Part shown: one piece after another, positions 6,935 through 11,453 of the stretch | Layout: every line of letters starts with the position of its first letter | Numbering within the stretch: position 1 is the first letter of the stretch | DNA from: an uncultured Paraprevotella sp. | Lineage (GTDB): Bacteria; Bacteroidota; Bacteroidia; Bacteroidales; Bacteroidaceae | NCBI GenBank assembly: GCA_900766785.1 | Contig: CAAFWT010000051.1 | Location: 1-11,453, forward strand | Direction of reading: 5' to 3' | Length of the DNA: 11,453 nt | Notes under the pieces: generated by a model | Seen by the model: only the letters and a program-made list of their open reading frames with translations | Databases searched by the model: none | Told to the model about the DNA's origin: nothing | Position numbers and translations under genes: made by a program

Positions 6935-8206
6935 ATGACTATCAACGAGTACAAATTTGCTGGCAAAAAGGCAATCGTCCGCGTGGATTTCAATGTACCC
7001 CTGGACGAGAATGGTCACATCACTGACGACACCCGCATCCGCGGCGCTCTGCCCACATTGAAGAAGATTTTGGCCGATGGTGGTGCCTGCATCATCATGA
7101 GCCACATGGGTAAGCCCAAAGGTAAAGTAAATCCCAAGCTCTCACTGGGCCGTATCCGCGAGGCTGTAGAAGCTGCGCTGGGTGTACCCGTAGCATTTGC
7201 TCCCGACTGCGCTGATGCCGAAGCTGCTGTAAAGGCACTTCCCATGGGACAGGCACTGTTGCTGGAGAATCTCCGCTTCTATCCCGAAGAGGAAGGCAAG
7301 CCCGTAGGCATCGACAAGGAAGATCCTGCCTATGATGCAGCCAAGAAGGAGATGAAGGGTCGTCAGAAGGATTTCGCCAAGAAGCTGGCTTCCTATGCCG
7401 ATTGTTATGTAATGGATGCCTTCGGTACCGCTCACCGCAAGCATGCATCCACAGCAGTCATTGCCGATTATTTTGATGCCGACAGCAAGATGCTCGGCTA
7501 TCTGATGGAGAAGGAAGTTAAGGCTGTGGACAACGTGCTGAGCAACATCAAGCGTCCCTTCGTGGCTATTATGGGTGGTTCCAAGGTATCATCCAAGATT
7601 GGCATCATCCAGAACCTGCTGGGCAAGGTGGACAAGCTCATCCTCTGTGGTGGTATGACCTACACATTCTCCAAGGCTCATGGTGGCGAGATAGGCCAGT
7701 CTATAGTAGAGTTGGACAAGCTGGATGTGGCTCTTGACGTAGAGAAGACAGCCAAGGACAACGGCGTAGAGCTCGTTCTGGGCGTGGATTCTGTATGCTG
7801 TACAGGTTATGACTTTGGTACCTTCAGCGTGAAGCCAGATGCCAAGGTAGATGTCTTCCCCTCCAATGCTATTCCTGCTGAATATGAAGGCCTGGACGCT
7901 GGTCCTGTGAGCCGCGAGAAGTTTGCACAGGCTATTGCAGGCGCCAAGACCATTCTGTGGAACGGTCCTGCCGGTTGCTTCGAGTGTGACGATTTCACTG
8001 CAGGTAGCAAGGCCATTGGCGAAGCCATCGCTAAGGCTACTGCTGAGGGAGCCTTCTCTCTCATCGGCGGTGGCGACTCCGTAGCATGCTGCACTAAGTT
8101 CGGACTGACCGACAAGGTATCATACATCTCCACTGGAGGTGGTGCTCTGCTCGAGGCCATCGAGGGCAAGGTACTTCCCGGTGTGGCTGCCATCAAGGGC
8201 GAATGA
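6935..8206 (+). CDS. pgk: Phosphoglycerate kinase
   Basis: Phosphoglycerate kinase transfers phosphate between 1,3-bisphosphoglycerate and ADP in glycolysis, in the cytoplasm. The 423 residues include the substrate-binding N-terminal motifs VRVDFNVPL (15-23), DDTR (31-34), SHMGKPKG (56-63), ENLRF (111-115) and DAFGTAHR (161-168). The nucleotide-side motifs are GGSKVSSKIG (214-223), WNGPAGCFE (342-350) and GGGDS (378-382). About 20 extra residues between ENLRF and DAFGTAHR (around 116-150) are, from memory, normal for Bacteroidetes. The open frame extends to 6791, but homology begins at ATG 6935 and the promoter lies between, so 6935 is the start. Codon use (many GGT, GCT and CGT) fits high expression. 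The gene overlaps the next by ATGA. Two positions usually occupied by valine are cysteine (C348, and C386 near the GGGDS loop). Confidence 0.97.
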   Translation: MTINEYKFAGKKAIVRVDFNVPLDENGHITDDTRIRGALPTLKKILADGGACIIMSHMGKPKGKVNPKLSLGRIREAVEAALGVPVAFAPDCADAEAAVKALPMGQALLLENLRFYPEEEGKPVGIDKEDPAYDAAKKEMKGRQKDFAKKLASYADCYVMDAFGTAHRKHASTAVIADYFDADSKMLGYLMEKEVKAVDNVLSNIKRPFVAIMGGSKVSSKIGIIQNLLGKVDKLILCGGMTYTFSKAHGGEIGQSIVELDKLDVALDVEKTAKDNGVELVLGVDSVCCTGYDFGTFSVKPDAKVDVFPSNAIPAEYEGLDAGPVSREKFAQAIAGAKTILWNGPAGCFECDDFTAGSKAIGEAIAKATAEGAFSLIGGGDSVACCTKFGLTDKVSYISTGGGALLEAIEGKVLPGVAAIKGE

Positions 8207-9165
8207 GACTGAGAAGCATAGTTTTACTGACTATCATATTGGCTATGGCCTCCTGCACCAAGAAACAGGAGGCCATGCCGTATGTAGCCCATCCCATAGG
8301 CCAGGACAGCACGGCCCTTCAGGTAGCTGTACTGCCCACACTCAGTTGTCTGCCTGTTCACTATGCTCTGCGAATGGGCATGTTTCGCCAGGCAGGCATA
8401 TCCGTCAGACTGTGGCGTTACCAAGCACAGATGGACGTAGACACCAGCCTCGTGCAGGGACATGTTCAGATTGCCATCTCTGACCCCTTCCATGCTATCC
8501 GTCTCCCGAGCGACAGCCTTTTCATAGCGCCTCTGATGGCTATGAAAGAACCTCTCTCACTCATGGCGCTCAAGGGACGACGCGTGAAACGCATACAGCA
8601 GATGAAGGAGAAGACCGTGGCCGTCAACCGTCTCTCCAGCTCCGATTATTGGTGTCAGCGCATGACCGAGGATGCCAAGTTGGACTTGAGCACCATATTC
8701 CGTCCACAGGTCAACGACCTCTATCTGCGCACCGACATGCTCCTCAACGGATTCATAGATGCAGTCATCCTGCCCGAGCCTTATGCCACGTGGGCAGCAC
8801 AGGAAGGGCACAAGCGCATCAGTGTCTCTAAGGAAGAAGGTGTCAGCAATGCTCTGTGGATAGTGGCCCAGAGGCAGACCATCGACAAGACACTCCGTGC
8901 ACAGGCCAAGACCTTTGCTCGTGTCTATGAGGAAGCAGTTAGGCAGATGAGCGAGGACGTACAGACAGATACCATCAGGGCCATACTGAAAAGTGAATAT
9001 CGCATGCCTCCTCTGCTTGCCGACACCATACAGCTCTCCCCCATTTCTGCTCCTTACCCACTCCGGGCCTCCGATGTGGAAACTGCCGCCGAATGGTTGC
9101 GTGCACAGAATCGCCTGCCAAAGAATCACGACACCAAAGAATTTCTCCTGAAGCAAATCAAATGA
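8203..9165 (+). CDS. Lipoprotein of the NitT/TauT-type ABC substrate-binding family
   Basis: A 320-residue lipoprotein with a periplasmic-binding-protein type 2 pattern. The signal peptide ends at MASC, with the lipidated cysteine at C18. The motif set fits the NMT1/SsuA/TauA group: VAVLPTLSCLPVHYALRMGM (41-60), FRQAGISVRL (61-70), GHVQIAISDPF (86-96), and VILPEPYATWAA (188-199). These proteins capture a small molecule, often a sulfonate, nitrate, thiamine precursor or similar compound, for an ABC importer. No permease or ATPase gene lies in the window. The start codon overlaps the pgk stop (ATGA) and its own stop overlaps the next start, so it is translationally coupled on both sides. The ligand cannot be inferred; a non-transport role such as sensing is also possible. 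Confidence 0.8.
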   Translation: MRLRSIVLLTIILAMASCTKKQEAMPYVAHPIGQDSTALQVAVLPTLSCLPVHYALRMGMFRQAGISVRLWRYQAQMDVDTSLVQGHVQIAISDPFHAIRLPSDSLFIAPLMAMKEPLSLMALKGRRVKRIQQMKEKTVAVNRLSSSDYWCQRMTEDAKLDLSTIFRPQVNDLYLRTDMLLNGFIDAVILPEPYATWAAQEGHKRISVSKEEGVSNALWIVAQRQTIDKTLRAQAKTFARVYEEAVRQMSEDVQTDTIRAILKSEYRMPPLLADTIQLSPISAPYPLRASDVETAAEWLRAQNRLPKNHDTKEFLLKQIK

Positions 9166-11225
9166 AGCATGATATAGATGCGGCCACACTGAATAGTTTG
9201 GCCTTCTCCACCCTGGATGACCTGAACAACAGACACATCAGTGAAGCCATCGATAAGATGAGTTTTCTCATTCAAAATGGACATGACGACCAGTCCAGAG
9301 CAGAATTTGAGGAACTCCGCACCAATTATCATGCCATGCTTTCCTTTCTCAGTCAGGGAGGCACAGACGAGCATCGTGCCGAGATTCAAGACAACATAGC
9401 CCGACAGGTGTGGAGAGTGCTTCAGCGCATCACACGCATCATACGTCTGAACCATTCCGACGATGCTTACTGCAAGACTTATACCCTCCTGACCGAACAG
9501 GGCTCGGATGCCCATTCGCTCATGCAGCAATGGTCACTCACTCCTCCTTCCGAAGAGCGCCTTATCCTGCAAGACCAGCTCTTCGACACATTATGGACCT
9601 CTCCCATATGGAAGCCCGCCGATGCCACCATGTGGAATGAATTCATCCAGAGACAGGACGATCTGGTGCAAGAACATCTCTTGTGGGCCATCTTCCTTTC
9701 CTGCTATGAATATCCCGACCAAGAGAAACTCTCCCTCATCCTGAAGATGGCAGAATCAGCTGACTACCGCATCAGCAGAGTTGCCATCACAGCGCTGACC
9801 TTCATCCTAAGGCAGCATGGCGATATCCTCTCCTCGCTGGGTATCCTTTATCCCTCCATGCTCTCCCCAAAGCAACTCTCCATCATCCTTCAGATAGAAC
9901 ATGAATTTGTCCTCATGTTGGCATCCCAAAAGGATACCGAACGGGAAACAGACGAACTGGATGCCCTGCCTCAGGACGACATAGGCGAGACACTCAAGAA
10001 AGCATTCAAGATAAAGGTCAGTTATATCAAGCGCAGAGTGGCTCTGGGATATGACCATAATCTCACTCGCCTCAGCCTCCTGCATAGCAGCAAGTTCTTC
10101 AGCAAATGCTCGCATTGGTTCCTACCCTTCGACAGGTCTCATCCCCTGGCACAATCTCTCACCTTGGGAGATGATGGCCAGACGAATGACTTCCTAAGCC
10201 GATTTGCCGAAGTGAGCAACGACTGTGACGTGGACAAGTATGCCATGTGCGAGATGATCAACAATAATCAGGTACTGGCACGTTCCATGGCTGAGCAGAT
10301 GCAGCAGGCCGACTTGCCCCTGAACAATATGGACTTGCCGGATATGACCCTGCGACATATGATGCAGAATCTGTACCGATTCTTTACCCAGTCGCCTATC
10401 TGCAAGAGTCTGCCCTGCCCTTTCCATAACATCTACATGCTCATTTCCGAACCGAGTTTCCGACGGGCAGACAGTGAAGAACTGTGCACCCACTGTGTTC
10501 GTACGCTCATGGATGCTGAGGAATTCGATACTGCAAGCATAGTTCTCGAGAGCATGGCCCAACAGTATGGGGCCAGCGCCGAACTCATGATTCTACAAGG
10601 AAACTGCTACGAACACAGAGACCGTATCAGTGAGGCATACCGATGTTATACCCAAGCCGCACTCCTCGAGGAACCAGACGAGAGCCTGGCACAGAGCCTC
10701 TATAGATGCTGTATGTCGTTGAAAAAGAAAGAGGAGCAGATCAGATGGCTGGATGTTCTCATCCAGAAGCAACCGGACCATGTAAGTTTGCTTTTCCAGA
10801 AAGCTTCCTTCTTCACTGAAGAAAAGAGGTGGAAGGAAGCCCGGGAAGTCTATTACCACATCCTTTATGACCATTCCGAAGATATGGAAGCTTTGCGCGG
10901 AATAGTCACATGCGAGATGATGCTGCAGAACATCCCCGCTGCACAGAAATACTCGGAGAGGCTGATGGAAGACCCTGCCCCCAATCCATGGTCATCACGC
11001 ACACTCCTGGGCAATCTGGCTTTCATACAAGGTGATTGGAAAAAGGCCAAGGCCTACTACACCAGCGCAGCAGAATGTTATATCAAGGAGAAGAATGGTA
11101 CCTATGCCACTTACCTTGAGCAATACGAGAAGCAGCGCGAATTCTTCCTATCCAATAACATCAGCAAAGTGGATGCCGACCTCATGAGAGACTCTCTCTG
11201 GATGACATTCATCCATGGACTCTAA
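9162..11225 (+). CDS. Large cytoplasmic TPR-repeat protein, function unknown
   Basis: A 687-residue protein with no signal peptide or membrane segment. The C-terminal third (about 450-640) has tetratricopeptide-like helical repeats, for example AELMILQGNCYEHRDRISEA, LLFQKASFFTEEKRWKEARE and LLGNLAFIQGDWKKAKAYY, so it probably binds other proteins. The N-terminal and middle parts (1-410) are helical with no motif I recognise; about 195-225 could be HEAT-like. Cysteines C414, C419, C442 and C445 are spaced C-X4-C and C-X2-C, possibly a metal site. The open frame extends upstream to 9093, but the ATG at 9162 overlaps the previous stop as ATGA, as at the pgk junction, and is preferred. From memory, similar TPR proteins of about 700 residues occur in Bacteroidales without assigned function. 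Confidence 0.8.
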   Translation: MKHDIDAATLNSLAFSTLDDLNNRHISEAIDKMSFLIQNGHDDQSRAEFEELRTNYHAMLSFLSQGGTDEHRAEIQDNIARQVWRVLQRITRIIRLNHSDDAYCKTYTLLTEQGSDAHSLMQQWSLTPPSEERLILQDQLFDTLWTSPIWKPADATMWNEFIQRQDDLVQEHLLWAIFLSCYEYPDQEKLSLILKMAESADYRISRVAITALTFILRQHGDILSSLGILYPSMLSPKQLSIILQIEHEFVLMLASQKDTERETDELDALPQDDIGETLKKAFKIKVSYIKRRVALGYDHNLTRLSLLHSSKFFSKCSHWFLPFDRSHPLAQSLTLGDDGQTNDFLSRFAEVSNDCDVDKYAMCEMINNNQVLARSMAEQMQQADLPLNNMDLPDMTLRHMMQNLYRFFTQSPICKSLPCPFHNIYMLISEPSFRRADSEELCTHCVRTLMDAEEFDTASIVLESMAQQYGASAELMILQGNCYEHRDRISEAYRCYTQAALLEEPDESLAQSLYRCCMSLKKKEEQIRWLDVLIQKQPDHVSLLFQKASFFTEEKRWKEAREVYYHILYDHSEDMEALRGIVTCEMMLQNIPAAQKYSERLMEDPAPNPWSSRTLLGNLAFIQGDWKKAKAYYTSAAECYIKEKNGTYATYLEQYEKQREFFLSNNISKVDADLMRDSLWMTFIHGL

Positions 11226-11227
11226 TC

Positions 11228-11312
11228 TCTGAGTCTGTCCTTCATTTCATCCAAACTTTTCCCATCACCTGAGATAGACATCTGGGGATTTAAGAGCGAA
11301 GAACGACTCAGA
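11228..11312. repeat. 8-bp perfect inverted repeat flanking 69 bp
   Basis: TCTGAGTC at 11228-11235 and GACTCAGA at 11305-11312 are exact inverted copies. The intervening 69 bp are too long for a simple terminator hairpin. The right arm is followed by a run of A residues, which would give a T run only on the minus-strand transcript before the stem, so termination is not indicated in either direction. Confidence 0.4.
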
Positions 11313-11318
11313 AAAAAT

Positions 11319-11356
11319 CATAGAGGAAGGGATTCCCAATAAGAGTAGGTATTCCC
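11319..11356 (+). repeat. Short motif shared with the left end (copy 2), with an internal direct repeat
   Basis: CATAGAGGAAGGGATTCC at 11319-11336 matches 29-47 with one missing G. AGGGATTCCC (11328-11337) is followed by AGGTATTCCC (11347-11356), a one-mismatch direct repeat with 19-bp periodicity, close to two helical turns. A protein-binding site is possible but unproven. Confidence 0.3.
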
Positions 11357-11453
11357 TAACCCTTATAACCTGATCATTATAGTCTATTACCATAGCTGAC
11401 GCATCCCTTTGCCTCAAAACAAATACAGCATGAAATGATGGTATCATGACATG

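Larger units (their letters stand above)
11226..11453. other. Non-coding right-end region
   Basis: No gene can be supported. Reading frames on the minus strand (60 residues ending near 11265, and a 31-residue frame ending at 11223) have no recognisable motif. The region holds an 8-bp inverted repeat, two AGGKATTCCC copies 19 bp apart, and the second copy of the motif shared with the left end. I see no clear intrinsic terminator for the pgk operon and no TAnnTTTG promoter for a downstream gene. Confidence 0.5.

Noticed and set aside
11223..11447. Small minus-strand proteins in the right-end region
   Set aside because: They have no motif, no promoter and no initiation signal, and two overlapping frames are equally plausible, so neither is supported.

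Overview
The window looks like chromosome from a Bacteroidales bacterium, most likely of the Prevotella/Segatella group. Three things point there. Candidate promoters carry the Bacteroidetes -7 element TAnnTTTG. Most genes lack a Shine-Dalgarno sequence. The protein families (a DUF5723-like outer-membrane protein, large Bacteroidales-type lipoproteins, a surface protein with a YDLxGR...GIYIxNGKK tail, and a phosphoglycerate kinase with a long insertion) are typical of that order. The species assignment is inference; no rRNA or other marker gene is present.

Layout. Positions 1-293 are non-coding and hold about 2.7 copies of a 22-bp tandem repeat and a promoter. A Tat-exported metallophosphoesterase (324-1298, +) converges on a secreted surface protein (2422-1319, -). 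A divergent intergenic region (2423-2609) with promoter-like elements in both directions leads to a two-gene envelope unit on the plus strand: a 625-residue lipoprotein (2610-4487) and a DUF5723-like predicted outer-membrane barrel (4583-6007). A gap of about 220 bp follows, with a weak terminator, a promoter and a strong hairpin with a U-rich tail that could be a small RNA or a leader attenuator. Next comes endonuclease III (nth, 6225-6860). The pgk promoter overlaps the nth stop codon and drives phosphoglycerate kinase (6935-8206), a substrate-binding lipoprotein (8203-9165) and a 687-residue TPR protein (9162-11225). The last three genes are joined by ATGA stop/start overlaps, so they are probably translationally coupled. 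The last 228 bp have no supportable gene but contain inverted and direct repeats, and a short motif that also occurs near the left end of the window.

How the genes work together. Most of the window is core or envelope housekeeping: DNA repair, glycolysis and surface proteins. I see no phage, insertion sequence, CRISPR array, toxin-antitoxin pair or recognisable defence system. The least explained parts are the lipoprotein/barrel pair, the coupling of pgk to a lone periplasmic-binding-type lipoprotein and a TPR protein, and the structured leader upstream of nth. Several long-looking reading frames begin too early; I moved the starts of five genes using promoter position, ATGA overlaps and family alignment from memory.
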